DNA of 7,714 nt from an uncultured Eubacteriales bacterium (GTDB lineage Bacteria > Bacillota > Clostridia > Lachnospirales > Lachnospiraceae): NCBI GenBank assembly GCA_900321145.1, contig ONVB01000190.1, forward strand, positions 1 through 7,714, written 5' to 3'. This document shows, piece by piece, positions 1-5,925 of the stretch. The notes under the pieces are model-generated. The model did no database searches. It worked only from the letters and a program-made list of their open reading frames with translations, and was not told the origin of the DNA. Numbering within the stretch: the first letter of the stretch is position 1; every line of letters begins with the position of its first letter. The translations under genes were made by a program, and so were the position numbers.

Positions 1-740
1 CCTGTCAGGTAACGGAACTCGTCATAAAGCGACTCGTCTATGGCATCGGCTGTTTCAACAAGAGCCACGGTAAACCATCCGAGTGCCCTGAGCCAGTAAT
101 TTGCACTGCACCCGGTTTCCGGATCCGCCCAGTACATCTCCCTGCTCTCATCATAGCCATGATAGTAAAGCCCTGTATCGGAATTTTTCATCAGTCTTTC
201 GACATTTTTGAACTGAGCAATGGAATCGGCACAGCCGCTCATCTTGTTGAAGCGGGTCTCATATCTCATATAGAAGGGCTGAGCCATGTAAAGACCGTCA
301 AGCCATACCTGATAGGGATATATCTTCTTGTGCCAGAAGTTGCCTTCATTGGTTCTCGGCTGGCCGTCAAGCTGTGTCCTTACCAAGTCCATAGCTTTCT
401 TATATCTCTCGTCACCCGTCTTGTCGTAGAGATAAAACAGGTTTCTTGCGGCATTTACATTGTCTAAGTTATATTCCTCGACTTCGTAAGTCTTTATGTT
501 ACCGTTCTCCTCCACAAAGTAGTTTACGAAATCCTTTGCGAAATCAAGATATCTGTCGTTGCCCGTCATCTCGTGGAGAGAAAGCACAGCCGTGATCATG
601 CAGCCGTCTATATAGTTCCACTTGTTCGGTGTGCCATAGAGTATCTTCTCTTTGTTCCACATGGGAGTCTCTGCAGTAGAATTGTTGAGCAGATACTCGA
701 TATATGCTTCTATTTTTTTGTTTACATTGTTGTCTGTCAT
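1..740 (-). CDS. GH105 unsaturated rhamnogalacturonyl hydrolase-like enzyme (3' end cut by window)
   Basis: The first 246 residues are visible; translation runs off the left edge. The family (YteR/YesR type) removes the 4,5-unsaturated uronic acid from the non-reducing end of lyase-made oligosaccharides by hydrating the double bond. Family-like segments seen are KWNYIDGCMI (40-49), NLDNVNAARN (91-100), FWHKKIYPYQVWLDGLYMAQ (135-154) and YWLRALGWF (215-223). Asp93 and Asp148 appear to match the two key aspartates of B. subtilis YteR (Asp88 and Asp143, from memory); both are shifted by the same five residues. YteR has about 370 residues, so roughly a third is missing here. There is no signal peptide, so the enzyme should be cytoplasmic, fitting prior import by the upstream transporter. 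The ATG at 740 has GAGAGG at 748-753, seven bases away. It is the last visible gene of the minus-strand cluster. The exact substrate (rhamnogalacturonan or another unsaturated uronide) cannot be read from sequence. Confidence 0.88.
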   Translation of the reverse strand, partial: MTDNNVNKKIEAYIEYLLNNSTAETPMWNKEKILYGTPNKWNYIDGCMITAVLSLHEMTGNDRYLDFAKDFVNYFVEENGNIKTYEVEEYNLDNVNAARNLFYLYDKTGDERYKKAMDLVRTQLDGQPRTNEGNFWHKKIYPYQVWLDGLYMAQPFYMRYETRFNKMSGCADSIAQFKNVERLMKNSDTGLYYHGYDESREMYWADPETGCSANYWLRALGWFTVALVETADAIDESLYDEFRYLT

Positions 741-747
741 ATACAAT

Positions 748-753
748 CCTCTC
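748..753 (-). promoter_or_regulatory. Ribosome binding site of the GH105 gene
   Basis: GAGAGG on the minus strand lies seven bases before the ATG at 740. It fixes the start, since no other start codon nearby in this frame has a comparable site. The dispersed repeat described at 760-794 lies just upstream. Confidence 0.7.
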
Positions 754-759
754 TTTTTT

Positions 760-794
760 AGATCCTTCGTCGCCTAAGCTCCTCATGATGACAC
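760..794 (-). repeat. Short dispersed repeat, copy A (35 bp)
   Basis: On the minus strand this starts GTGTCATCATGAGGAGC and ends GACGAAGGATCT. It matches copy B at 1683-1705 at both ends, with an extra 12-bp middle segment. It lies in the 82-bp gap between the isomerase stop and the GH105 start, about 6 bp from the GH105 ribosome site. The consensus recalls a TGTCATTCTGAG...GAAGAATCT motif I remember seeing scattered in many bacterial genomes. That recollection is not a search result. Its function is unknown. Confidence 0.6.
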
Positions 795-822
795 GGTTGG
801 TTCAATCACTCGGATGGCAGGG

Positions 823-1662
823 TTATCTGTATTTCATCTCTATGCTCTCTATAAACTCCCTTGCCATCACAGCATTTTCCGGGGTTGTGTTCTCAAGTGT
901 CGCCTGGATGTAGGGCTTCTTCTTTACTGCGAATTCAACTATCTGCTCATAGTTCATCTCGCCGAAGCCACATCCGAGACACTTCATCTCGCCGTCTTCA
1001 AGTATATAATCCTTCAGGTGGATAATAGCTATATCCGGTCCGAGAAGCTCTATCGCTTCCTTGATCACCTCATCCCTTCTGTCAAGATTATCGGGATGAA
1101 GCAGGTTCACCGGATCAAAAATGATCTGAAGATTGGGCGAATCGACCCTGTCGAGCACCTCTCTTGCTCTCTCAGGATTCCATACTATATGCTTATATAC
1201 AGGCTCTATGGCCAGTATAACGCCGGATTTTTCCGCATACTCAACCACCGGCTTTACCCGTTCTATGAACAGTTCAAGAGCTTCTTTGCTGTGGTTTGCC
1301 TCCTTATCGTAGGCGTATGCTTCGTTAGGCGCTCCCGTCTCTGTTCCTACCACGCTGCAGCCAAGCAGCGAAGCGAACCTTAAGTGCGCCTTGTATTTAT
1401 ATACTATCTCATCAAGCTTGTCCCTGTCAGGATGTGCAAGATTGAGGTAATTTCCCAAAACAGCTATATCAAGTCCGGCCTGTTCAAAGGTATGCCTTAG
1501 GTACATCGCATACCCCGGAGTCAGCGCATCCGCACTGCTTACCAGGCCTTCTATCTTCGACAGTGCAAGGTGAACACAGCTAAAGCCCTGACCTTTTACT
1601 GTTTTTAATCTTTCATTTAATTCAAGCTTCGCGGAATCGTGAAGCCTAAGTCCGATCTGCAT
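823..1662 (-). CDS. Sugar phosphate isomerase/epimerase-like TIM-barrel protein
   Basis: This 279-residue protein fits the xylose isomerase-like/AP endonuclease 2 TIM-barrel superfamily, whose members include sugar isomerases, epimerases and inosose dehydratases. The four expected metal-site residues appear in order at barrel-strand ends: Glu153 (in ILAIEPV), Asp183 (in IIFDPVN), His215 (in AIIHLKD) and Glu257 (in QATLEN). Length is normal for the family and no signal peptide is seen, so it should be cytoplasmic. The ATG at 1662 is preceded by AGAGG at 1671-1675, eight bases away. It lies 96 bp after yesL-like and 82 bp before the GH105 gene. By context it may act on a sugar released by the GH105 enzyme, for example a keto-deoxyuronate or rhamnose, but the family is too broad to name a reaction. 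No kduI- or rhamnose-isomerase-like gene is visible that would do this otherwise. Confidence 0.85.
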   Translation of the reverse strand: MQIGLRLHDSAKLELNERLKTVKGQGFSCVHLALSKIEGLVSSADALTPGYAMYLRHTFEQAGLDIAVLGNYLNLAHPDRDKLDEIVYKYKAHLRFASLLGCSVVGTETGAPNEAYAYDKEANHSKEALELFIERVKPVVEYAEKSGVILAIEPVYKHIVWNPERAREVLDRVDSPNLQIIFDPVNLLHPDNLDRRDEVIKEAIELLGPDIAIIHLKDYILEDGEMKCLGCGFGEMNYEQIVEFAVKKKPYIQATLENTTPENAVMAREFIESIEMKYR

Positions 1663-1670
1663 ATTTGTTT

Positions 1671-1675
1671 CCTCT
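1671..1675 (-). promoter_or_regulatory. Ribosome binding site of the isomerase-like gene
   Basis: AGAGG on the minus strand is eight bases before the ATG at 1662. The layout of dispersed repeat, A-rich stretch, then GAGG is the same as in front of the GH105 gene. Confidence 0.65.
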
Positions 1676-1682
1676 TTTTATA

Positions 1683-1705
1683 AGATTCTTCGCTCAGAAT
1701 GACAC
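1683..1705 (-). repeat. Short dispersed repeat, copy B (23 bp)
   Basis: The minus strand reads GTGTCATTCTGAGCGAAG followed by AATCT. Compared with copy A (760-794) it lacks a 12-bp middle segment but keeps both ends. It contains a small inverted repeat, ATTCT at 1685-1689 with AGAAT at 1696-1700, and could form a short hairpin. It lies between the yesL-like and isomerase genes, about 7 bp upstream of the isomerase ribosome site. Confidence 0.6.
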
Positions 1706-1718
1706 ACTATTTTTTGAC

Positions 1719-1743
1719 GCAGTCGTGCAACACCGACTACTGC
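1719..1743 (-). other. Bulged stem-loop between the yesL-like and isomerase genes
   Basis: The minus-strand RNA could fold with GCAG pairing CTGC, TCG pairing CGA and TG pairing CA around a TTG loop. This gives nine pairs interrupted by a 3-base and a 1-base bulge. No T-run follows on the minus strand, so it is not a canonical terminator. It could protect or process the mRNA, or be chance. Confidence 0.35.
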
Positions 1744-1758
1744 ATTAGTCATTTTGTC

Positions 1759-2403
1759 TTACTCGTTAGTCTGGGCATCGGGGTAATCCTGAACAGGAAT
1801 ATACTTTTCAAACACGTGATTATAGTATATTCCGAGCAGATATGTGATGATACCCATACCCACAAAGAGCGTTATTACATTTACAACAAGTGTTGTGAAT
1901 ATATTCGCAAGGACAACTCCGGCGAACACACAGAATATAAGAAATGTATCTTTGAGATTCGTAAATGCAACAAGGATCGAGAACCTGATCGTATCCTTTA
2001 TGCTGTTTACGAACTTTGACTGAATAGCAAATACATACATCAGGGATATCACATAGAAGATACCCACTGCTATTACAACCGCCCAGCAGAGCTTTGCGCC
2101 CGGGATCTGAACATTGTTCCAGAAGATAAGTCCGAGTATGATAAGCGCACCCACCACAAGGTAGATAAGCCAGATGAGCGTTGCCTGCTTAAAGTTCTCC
2201 TTAAAGCTCTTGAAGAAGTTCACCGTCGGGTAACCCTCGTCCTTCTTAAGCTTCATGGAGCTGTAGATAAGCGCTGTAGTCGATGCACCTATCGTAACAA
2301 CAGGCAAGGAGCAGATAAGCCATAGTATATTCAGCCACCATATATTTCCCAACCATATGAAAAATCTTATGACCGGATTATCCGGACTGAACATACCTTT
2401 CAT
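1759..2403 (-). CDS. YesL-like (DUF624) integral membrane protein
   Basis: This 214-residue hydrophobic protein has about five likely membrane segments (roughly 11-36, 74-95, 104-127, 154-172 and 173-195). The segment SLPVVTIGASTTALIYSSMK (32-51) with the following KLKKDEG is what I recognise as the DUF624/YesL signature. In B. subtilis, yesL lies beside the rhamnogalacturonan transport and hydrolysis genes. The family's molecular role is not established; it occurs next to CUT1 sugar importers and may assist or tune transport. The ATG at 2403 has AAGGAG at 2412-2417, eight bases away. It starts 49 bp after the second permease gene, so co-transcription is likely. The C-terminus is short and polar (about 196-214). 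The family assignment is fairly sure; the function is not. Confidence 0.85.
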   Translation of the reverse strand: MKGMFSPDNPVIRFFIWLGNIWWLNILWLICSLPVVTIGASTTALIYSSMKLKKDEGYPTVNFFKSFKENFKQATLIWLIYLVVGALIILGLIFWNNVQIPGAKLCWAVVIAVGIFYVISLMYVFAIQSKFVNSIKDTIRFSILVAFTNLKDTFLIFCVFAGVVLANIFTTLVVNVITLFVGMGIITYLLGIYYNHVFEKYIPVQDYPDAQTNE

Positions 2404-2411
2404 CTTATCTG

Positions 2412-2417
2412 CTCCTT
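2412..2417 (-). promoter_or_regulatory. Ribosome binding site of the yesL-like gene
   Basis: AAGGAG on the minus strand is eight bases upstream of the ATG at 2403. It supports the first of two close Met codons (residues 1 and 4) as the start. Confidence 0.7.
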
Positions 2418-2452
2418 ATCCTTATTTTTTATACAATTATGTTATGGAATTA

Positions 2453-3418
2453 TTAACCCTTTACACCGCCTGCCGCGATACCGTCTATAAACTGCTTCTG
2501 CGCAAGGAAGAATACAATTATGTTCGGCATGATCGAGATAAGTGATGTAGCAAGCACTCTGTTCCAATCAAAGCCCGCATCACTGTCCATGGAAAGCTTT
2601 ACGAAGATCGTGGCCGGATACTTCGCCGGTGTATTTACGTAAAGCAGAGGTCCGAGGAAGTCGTTTGACGACCACATGAACTTGAACAGTGCACAAGACA
2701 CGATGGCCGGCATGATCATAGGAACTATGATCTTGACCAGGGTCTGCATGGAGTTACATCCGTCTATCTTCGCTGCTTCCTCCATCTCCTTAGGCACACC
2801 TCTTAAGAACTGGATGAGCATGAAGATAAAGTAAGTCTCTGTTGCGAACATCGTAGGTACGATGAGCGGAAGATAAAGCTTTGAGCCTACCCAACCGAAC
2901 TTGTTGAAAAGCATGTACTGCGGTACATTTAACACAACCTGCGGAAGGAAAAGCATAGCCATCATAAGTGCGAAGAGGATGTTTCTTCCCTTGAACTTAA
3001 ATCTTGCAAAACCGTATGCCGTAAGTACCGAGGAGATAACCGTGAAGATAACCTCCGGGATTACGTATGAATATGTGTTGAGCATCGCCTTCCAGATATT
3101 GATGCTGCCCGCTACCGACTTCATGGCATTCTTGTAACCATCAAATGTAGACTTGATCGGTATGGGGTTCATGGAGGAGAATATCTCACTGTTGTTCTTA
3201 AATGTTGCACCCACCATCCAGACAAGCGGATATATCATGATAAGTCCGACTACGATCAGTACCAGATAGCGTAAAAAGGTGCTTATGAATCGTCTTGCGG
3301 CGAGATTCTTGTTGGCAGCTTTAAGCTCCTCCGACTCTCTCGCACGGAAAGCAGGAGTTCTCTCTACGAGAGTGTTCTGCTCTTCATTTGCTTTTTTCAA
3401 ATCATTATTCATAGCCAT
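2453..3418 (-). CDS. Carbohydrate ABC importer permease, MalG/YesQ-like (CUT1)
   Basis: This 321-residue inner-membrane permease would pair with the protein encoded at 3424-4320 to form the channel of a CUT1 oligosaccharide importer. About six membrane segments are visible (roughly 49-72, 117-140, 148-170, 183-205, 236-258 and 290-308). The ATPase-docking EAA loop is clear at 211-233, with EMEEAAKIDG and the later P233. The C-terminus FIDGIAAGGVKG is typical of the MalG half. The N-terminal 40 or so residues are hydrophilic and charged, somewhat longer than in MalG-type proteins I know. The gene starts five bases after the stop of the upstream permease, implying translational coupling. No good AGGAGG lies at standard spacing; AGG overlapping the upstream stop may serve. 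A start at Met3 (3412) is possible. Confidence 0.92.
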   Translation of the reverse strand: MAMNNDLKKANEEQNTLVERTPAFRARESEELKAANKNLAARRFISTFLRYLVLIVVGLIMIYPLVWMVGATFKNNSEIFSSMNPIPIKSTFDGYKNAMKSVAGSINIWKAMLNTYSYVIPEVIFTVISSVLTAYGFARFKFKGRNILFALMMAMLFLPQVVLNVPQYMLFNKFGWVGSKLYLPLIVPTMFATETYFIFMLIQFLRGVPKEMEEAAKIDGCNSMQTLVKIIVPMIMPAIVSCALFKFMWSSNDFLGPLLYVNTPAKYPATIFVKLSMDSDAGFDWNRVLATSLISIMPNIIVFFLAQKQFIDGIAAGGVKG

Positions 3419-3423
3419 ATTTT

Positions 3424-4320
3424 CTACCTGCCTTCTTCATCGTCTGCATAATATACCCAATGCTTCTGGCTCCAGAATGAGATAAGAGTAAAGATCATAA
3501 GTATCACGAAGAGTACCCATGCCTGTGCACTTGCCTTACCCATATCATAACCGACGAATGCATTGTTGTAGATAAGAAGTGACATAAGCGTTGTCGAGCC
3601 TAAAGGACCACCCTTGGTGATGATAAACGGTCCGTTGAACTCCTGGAACGCCTGAACTAACTGTGTAACAAGGTTATAGAAGATAACCGGTGTGATAAGG
3701 GGAACAGTGATAGTGAAGAACTGCCTCCACTTGCTCGCACCGTCTATCGACGCAGCCTCGTACAGGTCTTGTGGTATACCCTTTAGGGCTGCCAAGAATA
3801 CGACCATGGCCGAACCAAACTGCCATACTCTTAAGACTGATATCATGAACAGGGCCCAGTTGGGATCGGACATGAAATGCGGTGCATCTATGCCTATAAG
3901 CGCGAATCCCGATCTGATAAGGCCGTTGTCCGAGAAAAGTGCCTTCCAGAGAACCGCTATGGCTACCGAACCTCCTAAGATAGAGGGTATGTAGTAAGCT
4001 GTTCTGAATATGCCGACACCCTTGATCTTGAAATTCAGGATATACGCTATGAAGAGCGCGAACACAAGCTTTAAGGGTACTGTCATAAAGGCATATTTGA
4101 AGGTTACTATAAGTGCTCTTCTCTCAGCCGGAACTGTGAATACGTTCTTGTAGTTCTCAAGTGTGAACTTGGTCATCCCCTTGAACAGGTTGTAATCCGT
4201 GAAGCTGTAGTACAGCGAAGACAAAAACGGATACAGCTTGAATACGAGGAAGCCTATGAGCCACGGAACTATAAAGAGAAAGCCTATATTCTTCTTTGCA
4301 AATTTCTTTACGCCGGTCAT
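3424..4320 (-). CDS. Carbohydrate ABC importer permease, MalF/YesP-like (CUT1)
   Basis: This 298-residue membrane protein is the first of the permease pair. A first membrane segment is at about 12-34 (IGFLFIVPWLIGFLVFKLYP), with others near 75-97, 107-127, 155-178, 205-225 and 263-284. The EAA loop is at 187-207 (YEAASIDGASKWRQFF then VP), where the transport ATPase docks. The segment QEFNGPFIITKGGPLGSTT (226-244) is characteristic of MalF/UgpA-type sugar permeases. The ATG at 4320 is chosen because AAGGAG lies six bases upstream at 4327-4332. A longer frame from a GTG at 4368 would put the start inside a strong stem-loop with no ribosome site. The preceding lipoprotein gene is 89 bp away and the next permease follows after five bases. 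No ATPase gene is present nearby. Confidence 0.93.
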   Translation of the reverse strand: MTGVKKFAKKNIGFLFIVPWLIGFLVFKLYPFLSSLYYSFTDYNLFKGMTKFTLENYKNVFTVPAERRALIVTFKYAFMTVPLKLVFALFIAYILNFKIKGVGIFRTAYYIPSILGGSVAIAVLWKALFSDNGLIRSGFALIGIDAPHFMSDPNWALFMISVLRVWQFGSAMVVFLAALKGIPQDLYEAASIDGASKWRQFFTITVPLITPVIFYNLVTQLVQAFQEFNGPFIITKGGPLGSTTLMSLLIYNNAFVGYDMGKASAQAWVLFVILMIFTLISFWSQKHWVYYADDEEGR

Positions 4321-4326
4321 AAAACT

Positions 4327-4332
4327 CTCCTT
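4327..4332 (-). promoter_or_regulatory. Ribosome binding site deciding the start of the first permease
   Basis: AAGGAG on the minus strand is six bases from the ATG at 4320. The 18-base stretch 4313-4330 spanning it is copied, with two mismatches, at 4346-4363 in the arm and loop of the upstream hairpin. Confidence 0.8.
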
Positions 4333-4338
4333 CTTTTT

Positions 4339-4379
4339 AATAAGCCCGGTGAGAAAACTCTCCCTCACCGGGCCTTATT
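4339..4379 (-). other. Strong intercistronic stem-loop between lipoprotein and permease genes
   Basis: The arms are 4339-4353 and 4364-4379. They pair over 15 bp with one bulged base, around a GC-rich CCCGGTGAG core and a 10-base loop. On the transcribed minus strand the 3' arm ends in TTATT and then AAAAAG, so there is no proper U-run and termination would be partial at most. A stem-loop here commonly stabilises the mRNA of an abundant binding protein and lowers expression of the downstream permeases. That role is inferred from position. The loop reads GGAGAGTTTT, identical to the ten bases directly before the permease ATG. Confidence 0.8.
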
Positions 4380-4409
4380 TAAAGGTTTTTTGTGAACAAG
4401 GTTTTTTAA

Positions 4410-5831
4410 TTACTGTGCGAGCGCTGCGTTGAATGCATTGAAGAGCTCAGCTGCTGCTGCGTCTACATCATATGCACTTCCGCCTGCATCCATTCCATAT
4501 GAGAACTGCTCGAATACGAGTGTGTAAGCACCTGTGTCACCCTTAAGTGTTGAGTCATCGAACTTAGGATTCCAGTAGAGAGGATCTGAGCTCATAACTG
4601 CCTCGTGAGCCTCTGCAGAGATAGGATCGATAGCACCTTCTGCTACAAGTGTGTCATAAGCTACCTTTGACTCCGGGATACCTCTCTCGTTAGCCATGAT
4701 CTTGACACCCTCAGGATCATTTAACATGTAGTTGAGAAGCATAGCTGCTTCCTTAGGATTAGCGGTACCTGCCTTGATAGAGAACATAAGTGATACCTTC
4801 TTGTATGACTTAAGCTCAGGGAATACATTTCCTACTACAAGGTCTCCGGCATTGTCGCCCAATGCTGAAAGGTACTTCTTCGGTGATGAATCCCACTCGA
4901 AGATACCTGCGTACTCACCGTTGATGAAGCGCTGTGACTTATCCATAGAATCTGCGCCCTCACCGTCAAGGTAAGCGATGGTCGGTATTACATGAAGGTC
5001 CTCAAGCTCCTTGATGAAGTTAAGTCCTTCCTTTATATCGTCCTGTGTAACTGTAAGTGTGTTGTTCTCGTCGATGATCGGCTTGCCTGTCTTAGCCTGT
5101 AAGTAGAATGTCATAAGGATCGCACGATCATACTCGCCTACAACGAGCGGATAGTAGTTATCGCCAAGCTTCTCCTTGAATACCGCGCCGGCATCCTTAA
5201 GCTCCTGAAGATTGGTAGGAGTTGCCAGGCCTGCCTTCTCAAAGGTAGCCTTGTTCCAGTAGAAGGTACGTCCTGTAAGTGAAACCGGGATACCTGCGAT
5301 GCCGCCCTTTGAATCCTTAACCGTATCGAGAACATCTGCTGAATACTGTGAAAGATCAAGTACATCCGATACAGTATTAAGGTCAAGATATGTTGTTCCT
5401 TCTGCGTCATACTTTCCGATCCAGTCGAAGTTGGTCTGCTGGATATCAGGGTTGTTGTTTGAGAGATACTCAGCTGCCTTAGCTGTCTCCCAGTCTGCCC
5501 ATGCACCGAAGTTTACGCTTACGTCAATGCCGGGATACTTAGCCTTAAATGCATCAACTGCCGCCTGAGTAGCCTCGTGTCTTGAGTCGCCGCCCCACCA
5601 GTCCATGGTGAGTGTGCAGCTCGCATAATCGCTTGAGCTGTCATTTCCGCCTGCTGCTTCGGTTGTGTCTGCACCGCCTGCTGCCTCAGTGGTAGCCGGA
5701 GCTGCTGTTGTCGTTGTGTCCTTGTTAGCTGCTGCTGTAGTTGTTTCTTCCTTCTTGCTGCCGCATCCCGTAAGAGCCATAGATGCGATAAGTGCAGTTG
5801 CGAGAACTGCTGATAAAGCCTTTTTTCTCAT
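4410..5831 (-). CDS. Extracellular solute-binding lipoprotein, family 1 (oligosaccharide ABC importer)
   Basis: This 473-residue lipoprotein would capture the sugar outside the cell and deliver it to the permease pair encoded downstream. The signal peptide is residues 1-22 with positive charges (RKK), a hydrophobic stretch and lipobox LTGC; Cys23 is the predicted lipidated residue. Residues 29-68 form a low-complexity Thr/Ala/Glu/Gly linker with two copies of TTEAAGG. The binding domain follows from about 72 (CTLTMDWWGGDSRHE, then AFKAKYPGIDV), a typical family 1 opening. Further family-like parts are GIPVSLTGRTFYWNK (179-193) and NDPEGVKIMANERGIPES (371-388). Length is normal. The ATG at 5831 has AGGAGG at 5841-5846. 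It is the first gene of the cluster, behind the cre box and leader hairpin. Genomic context favours an unsaturated uronide oligosaccharide ligand; sequence alone does not show it. Confidence 0.95.
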   Translation of the reverse strand: MRKKALSAVLATALIASMALTGCGSKKEETTTAAANKDTTTTAAPATTEAAGGADTTEAAGGNDSSSDYASCTLTMDWWGGDSRHEATQAAVDAFKAKYPGIDVSVNFGAWADWETAKAAEYLSNNNPDIQQTNFDWIGKYDAEGTTYLDLNTVSDVLDLSQYSADVLDTVKDSKGGIAGIPVSLTGRTFYWNKATFEKAGLATPTNLQELKDAGAVFKEKLGDNYYPLVVGEYDRAILMTFYLQAKTGKPIIDENNTLTVTQDDIKEGLNFIKELEDLHVIPTIAYLDGEGADSMDKSQRFINGEYAGIFEWDSSPKKYLSALGDNAGDLVVGNVFPELKSYKKVSLMFSIKAGTANPKEAAMLLNYMLNDPEGVKIMANERGIPESKVAYDTLVAEGAIDPISAEAHEAVMSSDPLYWNPKFDDSTLKGDTGAYTLVFEQFSYGMDAGGSAYDVDAAAAELFNAFNAALAQ

Positions 5832-5840
5832 TTAAGATTT

Positions 5841-5846
5841 CCTCCT
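5841..5846 (-). promoter_or_regulatory. Ribosome binding site of the binding-lipoprotein gene
   Basis: A full AGGAGG on the minus strand lies nine bases before the ATG at 5831, the strongest ribosome site in the window. This suits the binding protein being the most highly made component of the importer. Confidence 0.85.
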
Positions 5847-5853
5847 GATAAAT

Positions 5854-5887
5854 GTCCTTTTCTTAAGGTTATTGCAGTCCTTTTCTT
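5854..5887 (-). repeat. 11-bp direct repeat in the lipoprotein leader
   Basis: AAGAAAAGGAC (minus strand) occurs exactly at 5877-5887 and again at 5854-5864, 23 bp apart, between the cre box and the true ribosome site. Each copy holds an AAGGA core resembling a weak ribosome site. The upstream copy overlaps the 3' arm of the leader stem-loop. Confidence 0.55.
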
Positions 5888-5902
5888 CACGCTCGGACTG
5901 CA
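5873..5902 (-). promoter_or_regulatory. Leader stem-loop upstream of the lipoprotein gene
   Basis: TGCAGTCC at 5873-5880 and GGACTGCA at 5895-5902 form a perfect 8-bp inverted repeat with a 14-base loop. It would sit in the 5' untranslated mRNA, and its outer edge directly abuts the cre box at 5903. No U-run follows, so it is not a terminator. It may stabilise the 5' end or be part of a protein-binding site. Confidence 0.55.
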
Positions 5903-5916
5903 TGTAAGCGTTTACA
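5903..5916. promoter_or_regulatory. cre box (CcpA-type catabolite repression site)
   Basis: TGTAAGCGTTTACA matches the Bacillus cre consensus TGWAARCGYTWNCW at every position, including the central CG and the pseudo-palindrome. It lies 72 bp upstream of the lipoprotein start and, if the -10-like sequence at 5926-5931 is used, just downstream of the transcription start, a place where CcpA normally represses. Another LacI-family repressor could read the same kind of sequence. Confidence 0.8.
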
Positions 5917-5925
5917 CACTGACTG

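Noticed and set aside
159..467. Plus-strand open frame opposite the GH105 gene
   Set aside because: The minus-strand GH105 frame is uninterrupted from 740 to the edge with family motifs; the opposite frame shows none.
814..1383. Plus-strand open frame of 189 codons opposite the isomerase gene
   Set aside because: It lies wholly within a well-supported minus-strand gene with conserved metal-site residues, has no recognisable domain and no ribosome site.
3424..4368. Longer permease frame starting at a GTG at 4368 (314 residues)
   Set aside because: That start lies inside the strong stem-loop with no ribosome site, while the ATG at 4320 has AAGGAG six bases upstream and gives a typical MalF-type N-terminus.
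4339..4379. Rho-independent terminator ending the lipoprotein transcript
   Set aside because: The stem is strong, but the transcribed strand continues into A-rich sequence after TTATT rather than a U-run, and the permease genes downstream clearly belong to the same system. An mRNA-stabilising or attenuating hairpin fits better.
5138..5506. Second minus-strand open frame of 122 codons inside the lipoprotein gene
   Set aside because: It is an out-of-frame shadow of the binding-protein coding sequence, rich in Arg/Gln/Ser with no domain signal.
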